Positions 22,953 to 34,601 of a stretch of DNA of 64,000 nucleotides are shown here, one piece after another; the first letter of the stretch is position 1; each line of letters begins with the position of its first letter. The stretch comes from Limnephilus marmoratus (taxonomy: Eukaryota > Arthropoda > Insecta > Trichoptera > Limnephilidae): assembly GCA_917880885.1 (NCBI GenBank), contig OU862907.1:66025072-66089071 (forward strand), in the 5' to 3' direction. The position numbers and the translations under genes are program-made. The notes under the pieces are model-generated. The model made no database searches, was not told the DNA's origin, and was given only the letters and a program-made list of their open reading frames with translations.

Positions 22953-23150
22953 TCATTCCACATTATTATTTATGCTGTTAGCTCCTTCGAGCGTGCTCCA
23001 TTGAAATAACTTTAGAACAGACTCAACATGGCCACATTGCGTCTGCATAAGATCCGTTAACAATATAATGTCAATCAGACAGACCACCCTCCTCTGAACA
23101 AAATCAAGTAGATATTTCAGGCAATTTCCAACCAAAATAACGAAGAGCAT
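22953..23150 (-). pseudogene. Degraded LINE reverse transcriptase C-terminal scrap
   Basis: The minus-strand translation contains KYLLDFVQRRVVCLIDIIL followed by LTD. It is similar in order to KYLKKTLDSVQKRAVRLID and ILTD in the intact LINE ORF2 at 35676-38624. Only about 50 residues align and conservation is weak afterwards, so this is a more distant relative of that family. Confidence 0.5.
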
Positions 23151-23314
23151 CTTCCACCAGAAGAAGAAAATAAGTCGTTTTCATTGTAAAAAAGCATGTT
23201 TATTATAAAATACATAATCTCTATATATTATATTAATAATTAAAAATAATAGGTAACAAAAATATTTCTTTTAGAAAACCTAATTTACAGTTTGAGATAT
23301 GCAATACAGATATG
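23151..23314. other. Intergenic, AT-rich
   Basis: Nothing recognisable. Confidence 0.3.
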
Positions 23315-24545
23315 GTATGAGTCCTATAATTTCAATACCCGCTATATCAATTTTTTTGACAAAATGATCTGAGTATGACATCTTGTTCATATTATTTTTG
23401 CGACGAATAAGACTAACCTAAAATTGAGTTTCAAAACCTCCTTTATCACGACCAAAAACCATGTTAAATCTGCGAGAGAAACAAAACCCGCTATATCATT
23501 CAAGAAGTTACTATTAACCACTCAGAAAATCGCCAATATGCACTTTTAATGTCTTTAAACGAAATGACATTTTACAAAAACTTTGTATTATTACCGCTTC
23601 ACAATTAAAGCTCTATAAATGAAACATTTCTGAACATAGCCGAATACTAAAAACTGTTTTAGAAAGGTTACAAAATAAGCTTTCAAATTATTATATTACA
23701 AATAAATATTAGCATTTGTAAATATTAAAATTTAGAACGCCAACATTAAAAATAGGTAAAAATGACTCACGTGATGTTTTTATGTGAAAACAGTACTAAA
23801 ATCACAGATTATGTAAACAACAATACTTATTCTATTGTATAAATGTGTAATAAACACTTTTGTCACTTCACTTTTTTACCATTTTATATAAAAATATTTA
23901 ATAAAAACTAACAATGTCGGGCGCCCGTAGGAAATTTGGCGGCATAAATTATGTGTCAGACTGCGCGTCTGACAGAATGTTTTTTTTATGTATTTCTATG
24001 GACAACTTAAATAGATATGTGCAGCATGATTCACTATCGACCTTTCGCTGTTTATTTTAGGGATGTAACTAAAACAATAACGGAGTTTTAACTGTTTCTA
24101 TGGAGACACACGCGTTGACGTGTAAACACGCTTATTGTACTTGACTGCTATTGTTATTTTAACGTGTATACCTGCTTACGTTGCTGACTGGTTAAAACCC
24201 GCTATATTGGAATTGAACCAATCACGAGCAGTTATTTTGGCAAGATGGCGGGTGTAGAAATATGCCCCTCAGGTCAGTTGAGTTTCAAAAGCCCCTATAT
24301 TCCATATAAATCACGAAGTGAGTATCAAAATCCGCTATATCCGTTTTAATTATCCAAATTACTTAAATATTTCTAGACATACATTGAAAAATGTACACTT
24401 TTAGAATGCATATTACTCCAATTCATTAAATAAAAATAAAAATGCAATTTTTTTATTTACGCTAGAGATGTGACAGTTTTTTGCAGTTTTCTCCGAATCA
24501 GTGAAAGTTGATATAGCGGATATAGAAATTGAACGACTCATATAT
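23315..24545. mobile_element. Candidate TIR element with CCCGCTATATC ends
   Basis: The left end TATGAGTCCTATAATTTC, followed by AATACCCGCTATATCAA, is mirrored at 24509-24545 with scattered mismatches (about 37 bp). The same CCGCTATATC phrase recurs internally near 23485, 24198, 24291 and 24331. No transposase is present. Confidence 0.5.
23570..23905 (+). repeat. Dispersed repeat, first copy (second at 27630-27945)
   Basis: Ordered matches to 27630-27945 include ATATTTCTGAACATA.CCGAA, ACTAAAAACTGTTTT.GAAAGGT, TAAACA..ATTGTCAC and CTTTTTT. Both copies run in the same orientation and are AT-rich with no gene. Confidence 0.6.
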
Positions 24546-24966
24546 TATTGAGTCAGTTCTTAACATATAGATTTATCATAAGAAATATGCTTAAATACTA
24601 AAGACAGGAAAAACAATAATTCTGATGATAAACAGTGTTCGGAAACTCAAAGTACAAGCGGGAAACCATTTTTTTGAAGTAAAACTTCTTTACGCACGCT
24701 CGACTTGGGGGTAAGCTGGTGAATGCGTTACAAAAAGTGGTGATTGGTGATGAAAAATGTCATGCGAACGGTAATCGATTGCTAGGCGAACGGTGGGGCC
24801 TTTATGCATGCTCGGCTTGGGGAGTGATAAGGATGGTTACTCCAAGGTCGTAGGTCACCCCAAGGTCATACAGGGACACCTGGGTGCATTGGGCGAGGTT
24901 TGTCTTGTAGTTTTACTTCAGTCGTGTGGTCTAAAGCACGCTCGTTTTTTTTCGTTGGTTCTCTAT
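24546..24966. other. Intergenic, no gene seen
   Basis: The short frame 24793-24996 runs into the following MITE and looks non-coding. Confidence 0.4.
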
Positions 24967-25129
24967 TGGCCCGTACAGACTAGGCTAGTAGTTTAGTCGA
25001 GTACGAGTAACTCACCACTTGACTGACCAAAATTCTACTACTTACTACTAAATTAAAGGTGTCCGGACACGTTTAGTTACTAAAATACTTGCTACTTGAA
25101 TAAACTACTAGTTTAGTCTGTACGGGCCA
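24967..25129. mobile_element. 163-bp MITE with ~35-bp inverted repeats
   Basis: The ends are TGGCCCGTACAGACTA and its exact reverse complement. Similarity continues inward through CTAGTAGTTTA on both sides. No coding content. Confidence 0.75.
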
Positions 25130-27292
25130 TAAGTGACGTAGATTCACTTATACTTCGAGTTCCCAAACACTGTGTATAGTGAGCACCGTAAGTTTTTCAC
25201 TTTTGAAAACATAACCTAAACAAATCGATAGGTTTGACTTTTACTGAAAAATCTAATAATAAAATCTATTTGACTATTAATATTATAACATATTTATATA
25301 TATTAACCCATTTTATTTTAGGACTAAACATTCGGGTTTAAATGCTTTAATAGTTGGTAAAAATATTTTTTAAATCTTTAGAAGATTTCATATTTTTGGC
25401 ATCTAATTTATCACTTTAAAAATTAAAACATTTAATTTAATAGTTTTTAATAGGCTAGCTTTACACTTTAAGTAAAATTTACGACTTACGTTAGTTTTTG
25501 ACAAGTTACTACTCACAGGAGGGTTTACATGGCATTCGACTTATGGTAATTAATGCTCACAGAAGTTGTTCAGAAGTTCAACTTGTGTAAGTCTGATTTA
25601 CGCAATTGTGTCAATAAAGATGAAAAGGCCCAAATAAAGTGTTGAATTAGAATTTGGCTTTAATTAAACAATTCTCCGCGCGCTTTTGTGCCGTCAAAGT
25701 GTTATGTGATCCCGGTCTGGGTCACATGTTACGCGAATACCTCGTGATACTAGTACAAAAAGAAGTTATCACATAAATATTGTATCACCAGTATAATAAT
25801 ATGTTAAAGAGTATGTTGTTAAAATAAAACATCTGCCAGCTTTATTTTTTTTTACAAAGGGGCGCCACTGGTTAATTAACCAGGCTAGCAGATAGTAAAG
25901 CAATGATCCTCTCTCAGGGCCTTTGATATGCTAACTTTACGATTAAATTAGAAGGATTATTTTAAAATAAAATAAACAGTATTGTTAATAAATATGAAAT
26001 TAAAGATTTTATTATCACATAATAAAATTAACTGAGACAAATAAACATATTAACAGAACATGGACTCACCTTCCTTGGAACGACCAAAAATATAGCTTTC
26101 TAACTATCTATCTAAATTACGATCTTGAATAAATTATTTCTTCGGGTTTCTGGTTTTGCCATTGAAGTGTAGAGTCTGTACAAATAAATTACCTGAAGTC
26201 GGCTGAAATCAGTATTGGGTCCCGTATAATTAATCTCCAGCTATGAAAATCTCGTATTTCCAAGCGAGCATAATCGTTATTTGTCAGATTAAAATCCGTG
26301 AGATTCCTTCCACGTGTTAACAAAAAATGCTTGTTTCTTGGCAATTAAATTCAAAATTGTCCATCGGTTATTTTCGGTGAAAATTACGAAGATAGAATCG
26401 TGTATTTATAACACTTATTGGCACTACGAATACGTTAGTCGCGGCCTAGTTAATTATGTTCCAGTTCGGATAAAAATAATATTCGTATTTCTTTATATAA
26501 TTATTACGAAATAATATGAATTGAAATCACGACCGACTTGTCAGTAAAACCCTCTACCACCTTAGAAAGATTACTCAGAAGTGGGCACTAAACAAAATAT
26601 TCGATTTTTATACCCTTTTCAAAAAACAAAAAATGAATGATGTTACTTCCAAAATTAAAAAAAAATAAATCTATGTTGAAGTTTATTATTTTTTTTAAAT
26701 ATTATTTAATCACCTCTTGAAATTAGGTACCTGCTTGCCTAAATCTATGATAAAATAAACTGCGAGAAATATTAACAAATATTTTATCATAACAAAAGGC
26801 AGAAATTAATGGAGTTCTTTCATTTTATCCAAATGACAGCTACCTGACAGCAACCAACTTCGAATTCAAATACATAATGTTATAAACAGAAACATTGAGA
26901 TTAGAAAGAATTGGGCCGATAATTAAATAGAAGGATGCTCATTTTCAAAAAACTTGAAATAAAAATTATATCTCTTTGGTTTTTGGAATCAGAAAAGTTT
27001 GTTTCCGTCTAAATTGGGGTGGGTAATTATCCACTTAACTAATCAGATTTTTGGTATAAATAAATAGTTTTATAAGAAAAAAATCCTTTTGAAAATAACT
27101 GTCTTTTAATTTTTGACATCTCGCAATGGCGTATTTTGGTGCTATTTTTTAAGGCAAGTTTCTCAATTTATCAAACTGATTTGATAAGTTGTGAGAAGGC
27201 TGGAAGTTCGCGTGGACGCGATTAGACCTGTCAAAACACTTGCGAAATAATAACTTCTGTAACTTGCTATAAATTGCGTTAAGTGACTCCTA
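25130..27292. other. Long gene-free AT-rich stretch
   Basis: No convincing gene. A segment at about 25451-25500 (AGGCTAGCTTTACACTT) resembles the reverse complement of about 27370-27400 (AAGTGCAAAGGCAGCCT), possibly two ends or two copies of one repeat. The 26314-26514 frame has no recognisable domain. Confidence 0.45.
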
Positions 27293-27380
27293 GTGTCGTT
27301 TACATTGGTAATTTAGCCATAAGTCGCTTACGTGAATTTTGGTGTCGTTTACATTGGTAATTTGGCCATAAGTCTAAAAC
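27293..27380. repeat. Tandem pair of a 49-bp unit
   Basis: GTGTCGTTTACATTGGTAAT followed by TT.GCCATAAGTC occurs twice with a period of 49. Confidence 0.75.
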
Positions 27381-27629
27381 TAAGTGCAAAGGCAGCCTAA
27401 AAAATAATAATAATTAAAAATCATATGTATGGCAGTATAGTAATAGGGTAAAAATGGCAGAAATTTCATGAGATTAGCCAATAATATATAAAGTGCAGTG
27501 GCGGTTCGTGCTAGGTACACATCTCTATACAACAAAAATATAGTAAAACTTTAGTTTAAATGTTACCAATTTATAAATTATATAAGTCTTAGCCCCTCAG
27601 CCCTCCACGATATTTTATCAGAGTCAAAA

Positions 27630-27945
27630 TATTGTCACTTTACAATAAAATCCAAATAAATATAATATTTCTGAACATATCCGAAAACTAAAAACTGTTT
27701 TTGAAAGGTGATAGATAACCCATGATTTCAAATTTTATTATTATAAATAAATTTTATATATATAAAAATTTTGAATAAAAAACATAACATAAAAAAGTTT
27801 TTAAAATGTCTCAACTTACGTTTTTTTCTTTGATAACAAAAAAAAACACACCCATATTTTATTAGACAAATGCATTATAAACATTATTGTCACCTCGCTT
27901 TTTTGTTATTTCATGTAAAAATAATTAATATAAAATTTACAAAGT
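27630..27945 (+). repeat. Dispersed repeat, second copy
   Basis: Diverged direct repeat of 23570-23905. Confidence 0.6.
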
Positions 27946-28029
27946 TTTATAATTCATTATCAAATTGCATTCGGAAGCTTGGGTTTTGTATATGTGTACA
28001 TTTTAATTCTTCTTTTAGATTTGAACATA

Positions 28030-28143
28030 AAGCGTGATATTTTCTCTTTCTAACACCGTTTAAATCACATTTCTCACCATGAAAGTAAGGAAGACACAAC
28101 AATGTTTTTGAGACTTATCCAAACTGTTCCCAAAAGCGAACAA
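28030..28143 (-). repeat. Dispersed repeat, inverted relative to 4072-4182
   Basis: Reverse-complement landmarks: GGGAACAGTTTGG, TTGTGTCTTCCTTACT, GAGAAATGTG and AAACGGTGTTAGAAAGAG. Confidence 0.6.
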
Positions 28144-28200
28144 ATCAGACTGAGGGGTTCTTTAATATTACTTTAATATTAAAGAACCCCTCAGTCTGAT
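28144..28200. repeat. Perfect 27-bp hairpin with 3-base loop
   Basis: ATCAGACTGAGGGGTTCTTT and the next seven bases are exactly reverse-complemented after the loop CTT. It could fold as DNA cruciform or RNA hairpin. Confidence 0.95.
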
Positions 28201-29027
28201 TATAATTATTATATCTGTCTATAACTATATATAACTTATTCTTAATTCATAATAGGCCACTTGCATCACATTCTTTTAATTTTTTCCGGTTTAGGCAAAT
28301 ATTCTAAGACATTCATTATTTTTTTTTTTTTAATCCTATTTTTGAAACCCTGGCGATTTTTTTAAAATTGCAATCCGAAAAATCAGACCATTTTTTATAA
28401 ATCGGAAAGACAGGACATAATTTTATGGGTGCGAAAACACGATAATTACATAGCTGAAAATCATTTATAAAATATAATGTTTTCCACATGAATGGCACAG
28501 GTGAATAACGAGGCATACCAAAAAATATTACATCTAATAAATATATTTTTCCTTGATCCATTTTATTGATCATAAATCATTATAATTTTCAACGTCTATG
28601 TTACTAAATCCAATGTAATATACTTGTACTTGTAAATTGTAATAATAATAAGAATATTATAATATTTGATTTTGTTAAAATCAGCACCATAACCATTATA
28701 CCTCTAAAACAAGTACAGACAGCATATAATGTACGGGGTTCTCTTCACAACATCTGCCAAAAAGTCAAACCAAATGATAAGTTTGCAGAGAACAAACAAT
28801 AAATCTAGTGAACGTTAAATGTCAAATTCAAAAATTCGCCTGAAATCAAAGTGTTGCCATATAAAAAAATAAATCAGTGTGGAATTTTACAAAATTAATA
28901 GGAACATTTTCGGAGACAGGACATTTTTATGTAGTGTCGTCACAAGCCCAAATAATGGATATATTTATTTGAAAAAAAATAAAACTGTACATTTCCAAAA
29001 ATTTTTGCTAACATTTTCGTAATCTTA
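28201..29027. other. Intergenic, no gene seen
   Basis: AT-rich. The minus frame 28316-28573 is unrecognised and low in complexity at its C-terminal Lys run. Confidence 0.4.
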
Positions 29028-29312
29028 GGGGCCGTTCAAGTATTACGTAACGCACTTGGGTGGGGGGGGTGTTGTGAAACGTTACTGTGCGTTACGAGGG
29101 GGGGTTCGAACAATGTGTTACGTAACATGTTTTTCTTTATTTAGATAAAAAAAGCTAGGGAATTAAAATCTTCCATGTTGGCAACCCTTTTCGTTCTCGG
29201 AATCTCTTTGTTTTATTTATTCCCGCAAACACGATTAAAACAACAAAAAAGGTATTTACGGGGGGGGGTCAAATACTTCAAAAATTGCGTTATGTAATAC
29301 TTGAATGCCCCC
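29028..29312. mobile_element. 285-bp MITE with ~27-bp inverted repeats, Harbinger-like
   Basis: The left end GGGGCCGTTCAAGTATTACG pairs with the right end ...AATACTTGAATGCCCC, with three mismatches in about 27. TTA precedes the left end and TTC follows the right, consistent with a mutated 3-bp duplication. G-runs lie inside each end. Confidence 0.7.
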
Positions 29313-29478
29313 TTCGTAAAAAAAAATCTATCCACACTATTTTTTCCAAGTCGTTATGAAATCCATGCAAATGGCCTATTGGTTCATCCTAAATACAAGA
29401 CACTGCAGATCTTTCACACTGTTAGAAATTAGCAATGCATCATCAGCGCCCAAGGGTTGCCTGCACACCTAAAAGGAA

Positions 29479-29560
29479 TACAGTGAAACCCTCTTATGAA
29501 GTTCCCTCCTAAGAAGTTTCATGGCTTAAGAAGTTTGGTTTTTTCAGTCCCTCAGCCCAA
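29479..29560 (+). repeat. pogo/Tigger-like element end
   Basis: It starts TACAGTGAAACCCTCTTA and continues with repeated AAGAAGTTT motifs. A matching reversed end lies at 39930-39989. CAGTGAAACC-type ends after TA are typical of pogo/Tigger elements. No transposase is seen between here and 29842. Confidence 0.45.
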
Positions 29561-29842
29561 AATTGGCCCAATTTTTCCAACAATTAAGGTTTTCCTGCTC
29601 AACCCTCTTCTTGGTAAGGATAAAATTAAACAATTAAAAAAAAATGACATTTTGAGGCTACATAAACACAAAAACAAGATAAGAAAATTTTGTTGCGTGT
29701 TTTGAGTTCGTCGCCTAAGTTCATGTTTGTCCAACAGACCATTAAAAAAATTTACAGGAGGTTTTCTTTCATAATTATAGATGTTTAAAATAATAGCTAT
29801 TTCTGTATAGGAAAAGGTCACATCAATTTAAATAATTCTTAG

Positions 29843-30223
29843 TTAACCGCTCAGGTGCCGCTCGTGCGCCGGCGTATCATGAGACTTTACACGCGATTTT
29901 GACCCTTATGTATAAAGAAAGTGTATGAAGAACACGGTCTGAATCACTTGCTCTATTATCGCTCTTTACCATAGAGAAAACCGCAATTCGCTTGGTCACT
30001 CCATATAATTTATATTAATGATTTACCGGAGCGCGGGAACGTGCGCAGTTCTTGCGCATGCGCGGGAAAAATTCCTTTAACTGCGGTTTTGACCTTTCTA
30101 TTGTTCTAAATTTCTCAAGGACAGTGTCAGAATCGCGAGACACGAAATGTCACGTGGTGTCATAATGCCGCGTTTTAATTGGTGGTGCTTTTTGCTGGCA
30201 TACCCCGGCATTCAACGAGTTAA
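29843..30223. mobile_element. 381-bp piggyBac-like MITE (TTAA target)
   Basis: TTAA is at both ends. The ends TTAACCGCTCAGGTGCCG and CGGCATTCAACGAGTTAA are imperfect inverted repeats. TTAA duplication is diagnostic of piggyBac; the family call is inferred from the ends only. Confidence 0.55.
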
Positions 30224-30689
30224 GTGATTAATTATCATTTTTTATATTTTATTTTCTATTTAAAAGTTGAGATTGAACAAAAACTAAAATGGTCTGTTGG
30301 ACAAATAAGAACTGAGGCGACTAGTTGTATCCTATAATATACATTGCTAATCTACATTATGAATATTTCATTACAGCATTTCTTCAATTTCTAGAGTCAA
30401 CAGCACACTAAAATTTACTACACAGACAATATTAATATAACAAGTAAAGAGTATTATTTAAGTCAAAATTATAGAGTAAATTGTAAAAAAAAAATAGGTA
30501 TATAAAAAGAAGAGTTAGCATTGTATCTCAGAGGTACATATCAATCAAAATTAATTCTCTACAGACTTGACAGTGTATATTATTGAATATACACTATTTT
30601 GGAATGCAATATAAACAATATTTGTCACATATCTGATACAATTATATTTATATTGTACCCTTATAAACACGCAATGTTCCAAAAATAAC
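30224..30689. other. Intergenic, no gene seen
   Basis: AT-rich, nothing recognisable. Confidence 0.4.
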
Positions 30690-30800
30690 TATATAGGGTG
30701 TCCGGGGGTAAGGTGCATTAACTTCGGGGGGTGATTCTACATGATAGTGTGAGTAAAAAAGATAAATAACTTTTTTCGAAATTCCCACTTTTAGGGGTAG
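30690..30800. repeat. Left arm of a widely spaced inverted repeat (partner 35420-35532)
   Basis: GTGTCCGGGGGTAAGGTGCA, then TTAACTTCGG, TGATTCTACAT and AAATAACTTTTTT, are mirrored at 35420-35532. The outermost bases are TATA..GGGTGTCC and GGACACACTGTATA, so a TA-flanked mariner/pogo-like end is plausible. Confidence 0.7.
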
Positions 30801-31705
30801 TTTTGTGGTAAAAAGATAAAATTAGACCGGCGTGTGTGGGCAGCATTATTATTTTACGCTGTTGCCAACAAACCGCCCGCCGCCTTCGTTCGCGTTCTCC
30901 AATTTTGTCAATGTCAGTATTGAATTTCAATGTAACAATTGTATTGGCGTAGCAGTACTTCACTTTAAAAACTTACCTAACTGTTGTTAATCAAAACTTG
31001 TTGATTCAATGTGTCTTTATCTAGTGTGTATTTAAGACTGTCTTAAAAGAACAACTTTATTCAGTGCGTGTTTTCTTCAGACTTACTTTTGTTTATTTAG
31101 TTGTAGACTTGCCTAACTGTAAAAATTGTGTTTATTTGTGCGTAATTTTGTCATTGAATTATTGTGACAATGCCGCGTAATTTTGTTATTAAATTATTAT
31201 TTCAATGCCTGGTTTACCAACGAAAAACGGACAGACAATTAAGCGTATATGATACCCTCGTAACATTTCGTAATCTGTCAAAATGTGTTTATTTTTACAT
31301 CGCTAGATGGCAGTAGGGGTGTCTTCCCAGATTTCAAAAGGTCAACATTATACTTGCGTTATGATTGTTATGAACATCCAAGCACAGTATTTTTAAATAT
31401 CGAAGTAAAAAACGAACTAATAACAAAGTGTGGTTTGTTTATGGAACTTATTATGTTGGTAGAATATTTAGTATGATCCTTTTTATAAATGTTTCATAAT
31501 TTGCTTGTTCATGGTCCTTTCAAATGGTCCTTTCATCGTTTCCATAATAAACAACGTTTGGAATCTCGTGGTTAACATTTGGAGTCGATTTAATGAAGTT
31601 TTTTTTTTTTAATTTAACTTCTAAATATTCAGTCGTTAATTGATTTTAAACTATATTTTCTAGAATTCATCATTATTATTACTATCCCCAAATTGGAAAC
31701 GTATA

Positions 31706-32087
31706 CAGGGTGTAACAGGACGTACCCGAGGGATTTTAACCAGTGACTCCTGAGCATATTTGGAGTAAAAAATGTAAATGAAATTTTGGTCTCCGGTGAC
31801 TTTTTTATGACATTTTTTTTATTTTTTAAAAAAAATTTTCTTCAAATGCAAACAAAAAAAAATTTCTTCCGCTTGTTGTCATTGGTCACTCAGCCGAGTA
31901 ACCGACCAACCCCTCACCCCGCCTCCAACTGTCCAACACCTACCATTTTTAATGTTTTTGTAGAAAAAATAAATAAAAAAATCATCAAAAATATCACCGG
32001 AGACCAAAATTTCATTTACATTTTTTTCTCCAAATATGCTCAGGAATCGATGGTTAAAATCCCTCGGGTACGTCATGTTACACCCTG
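31706..32087. mobile_element. 382-bp mariner-like MITE with ~95-bp inverted repeats
   Basis: It begins CAGGGTGTAACAGGACGTAC and ends with the near-exact reverse complement. Pairing extends about 95 bp, through TCTCCGGTGAC/CACCGGAGA. TA flanks both ends (31704-31705 and 32088-32089), the Tc1/mariner duplication. Opposing frames across it are artefacts of the inverted repeats. Confidence 0.88.
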
Positions 32088-32175
32088 TATTTGATAGAAT
32101 ATCTATACATATTAATAACATCATTAATAATATTGACTTAGAGAAATAAAATAAAGTTTCTTTTTAATTTATATA

Positions 32176-32470
32176 CTAGCTGGTACCCGGCATACATTGC
32201 TATGCCATTTAATAAAGAAATCGTTTCTCCCTTCGCGTCCTTTCCCATTCGTCCCGTTCACCTTCCTCCTCCCCTTCCTCTCCCGCGTCCCCTTCCCCTC
32301 TCACGTTCCCGCTCATCCTCCTCCTCTACCTTCCCTCTCCTCACTCTACCCCCCCTTCCCCCGTCCCGCGAACCCCCCTCCTGAGTTCCCCTCCCCCCTC
32401 CCGTATTCGACCAACACACATCAGCTACTAGTCAGTACCTTGGCAAATCAAAACCCGAGTCGGGGGGGGC
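32176..32470 (+). repeat. CTAGCTG dispersed repeat start with pyrimidine-rich body
   Basis: It opens CTAGCTGGTACCCGGCATAC. Related openings occur at 35535 and 54950. The body is a long C/T-rich low-complexity tract that generates overlapping Pro/Leu-rich frames with no coding signature. Confidence 0.55.
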
Positions 32471-32527
32471 GGGGGTTGTCGGACTTTGAAACAATGTAAG
32501 CAGTCAAATTATTCGAATAATCACATT

Positions 32528-32665
32528 CATAGGCTGATTTAGGGGGAAGGGGGGGGGGGGGGGGCACGGGGGCACGTGCCCCCCCCCAGACGGTATTTTT
32601 GTGTACTGTGGAGATTCCATCACAGTACATACTTAGAAGCAGAAACTGTCTTTATTAAACATTTA
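32528..32665. repeat. GC-rich dispersed repeat, copy 1 (copy 2 at 54830-54948)
   Basis: ATAGGC.GATTTAGGGGG, a G-run, GCACGGGGGCACGTGCCCCC, then GACGGTATTTTT and ACTGTGGAGATTCCATCACA, and TTAGAAGCAGAAACT, are all shared with 54830-54948. The GGGGGCACGTGCCCCC core is palindromic. Confidence 0.85.
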
Positions 32666-32719
32666 ATTTTTCTATTGTTTTGACACTTTCATAAATCTTC
32701 CTATATATACTTGAACTTG

Positions 32720-32838
32720 TAACCGTCCGCCCCTTGTGCCCCCCCCCCCCCAGAAAAAATCCTGAATTGTTGATTTTTTTGCCTGTCCGCCCCTTGTGCC
32801 CCCCCCCAGAAACAAATCCTGGATCCGCCCTTGATCAC
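32720..32838. repeat. Tandem GC-rich repeat and hAT MITE end
   Basis: GTCCGCCCCTTGTGCCCCCC..AGAAA.AAATCCTG occurs twice. The second copy ends TGGATCCGCCCTTG, the same terminus as the MITE at 5553-5751. Confidence 0.6.
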
Positions 32839-33809
32839 ATTTACACAAGTACGTAGTCACCTGATATGTAACACTAATCCTCGAAATGGCTCGAAAAAAG
32901 TGAGTTCGTGCACGAAGCGGCAACACCACACAAACTAAGTAGGGATAGATTGCGTCAAATCTGACAGTTGAATCGTTTATTAGGGAGAAAAATTAATCAG
33001 AGAATACCGAACCGAAACCGAACACGGTGCTAAAATACCGAACACCTGGCAACCCTGGCTACTACAGTGATTATCGGCGTTCCGTTCTCGCCAACATCGC
33101 CGCTTTGAATAGTCAGTTTTTTTCTTCGTCGGCTTCCGCAGTCATACTGGTAAATTTGGTTTTCTCCCACCATTCACAAACCTTCAATGGCATTATCCAT
33201 ATTCAGCAACCGATAAGGACTGAACTTCAATGGTGGCACATAACTCTTTCATGCCCGAATAACCCAATCCTATGCTCATTATTCCCGATACAAAAGATTC
33301 GTTGATGCCAATGCCTTCTTATAGGCTTTCGGACGTTTTTAGTTTAAAAGTTTTACCACATAACACGCATTTTAAATAAAAGTAGAGTTCAAATCATTTA
33401 TATTTTCTGAGGTAATTCGTAAGCGCTTTAAATTGCAGTTAAAAAGGGAATCATGTTGACTAATACATTGGAGTTGCTTAAAAAATAATCAAATTGTACT
33501 ACTCTCCGCCCTTCTATTAAAATATTATTGCTTTCTTCTATCACCTCTTCAATAGTAAGCTCCTGCTCCGATTCTTCACAGATCCATCCTTGGTCTTCGG
33601 TCATAGGTAATTTTGCCAAAGAATTGCTGTTTTTTTTGCTTCTAAACAATGTAGAAATAAAAACTGATTTCCATGCTATTCAATTTGATTTTGAGATTAT
33701 TAGTGTAAATTTTAGTAAAATACAAACCTATTATCACGATATTGGGAACACGTGTCATAAAAAGTCAAAAAAAATCTCACCCTTCGACAATATATTTGGT
33801 AAATATTTC
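32839..33809. other. Intergenic, no confident gene
   Basis: A minus frame at 33428-33649 contains EGRRVVQFDYFLSN, faintly like a motif seen in Mutator-like transposase proteins, but there is no further support. Confidence 0.35.
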
Positions 33810-33893
33810 CCTGACATAGGCCCTGATGACATAGGCCCTGAGGGAAATTATTTTCCTCAGGGCCTCCTGTGTGGAGTTAATGTAAAAAAAAAA
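33810..33893 (+). repeat. 3' tail of the CR1/Jockey-like LINE (short insertion)
   Basis: GACATAGGCCCTGA is duplicated in tandem, then GGGAAATTATTTTCCTCAGG, GCCTCCTGTGTGGAGTTAAT and a poly-A. This is the same tail as 35606-35700 in the opposite orientation. Confidence 0.85.
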
Positions 33894-34601
33894 AGTATAA
33901 AAGTACCTTTTCGAGAGTAGTGGCTTATGAACCAATAATAATATCCTTGTACAATCTTCAAGTTGAAGTTGTATTTATTACCAAACACCGCGTACATAAT
34001 GTACCTACGACAAATGTTTGGCGAGCGAAATGCCCGGATAAATTAACTAATACCCATATTCCGAAAGACGCCACGAGCCACGATACGTATATTATAGCTG
34101 TGTGTGTGTACGCAGCCCAATGAATTCTCACACACATACTTGCAAAACGTGCATCGCCACATACGTGAACAACGCACTAACCGTTTTCGGAACTGCAACG
34201 CACTTTAAAAGTTATGTTTTCAATGATTGAAGCAAATATGGCGGTCGAAAAGAAACATTTTGACAGATTTACACCAAAAAAGTGAATTTTCGAGTACCTA
34301 CTGTTTTTGTAGCTTGCTGAGATTATTGCAATGCTTCAAGTGTGTCGGTATTCTATATTTAGAGGCATTAATGAAACATTTTGACGGCATTTTCAAAATA
34401 TATACGTTATTAAACGAGGAGCGTATAGTTTCACTGCCTGTCAACGGGAGATCCTAGCCCGGAATGAGTAAAAAGCTCGAACTGTGTAAGAATTTGGTGT
34501 AAAATGAAGTATTTATTTAATTGTTAATATCCACAGATATCATAACGATAATAAGAGGCCGTACTTCTACAGATGTATGTATTATGTACACATTTTTGAC
34601 T
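33894..34601. other. Intergenic, no gene seen
   Basis: Short frames only; nothing recognisable. Confidence 0.4.

Noticed and set aside
33428..33649. Minus frame with EGRRVVQFDYFLSN, faintly like Mutator-type transposase proteins
   Set aside because: Too short, and no second motif or TIR support.
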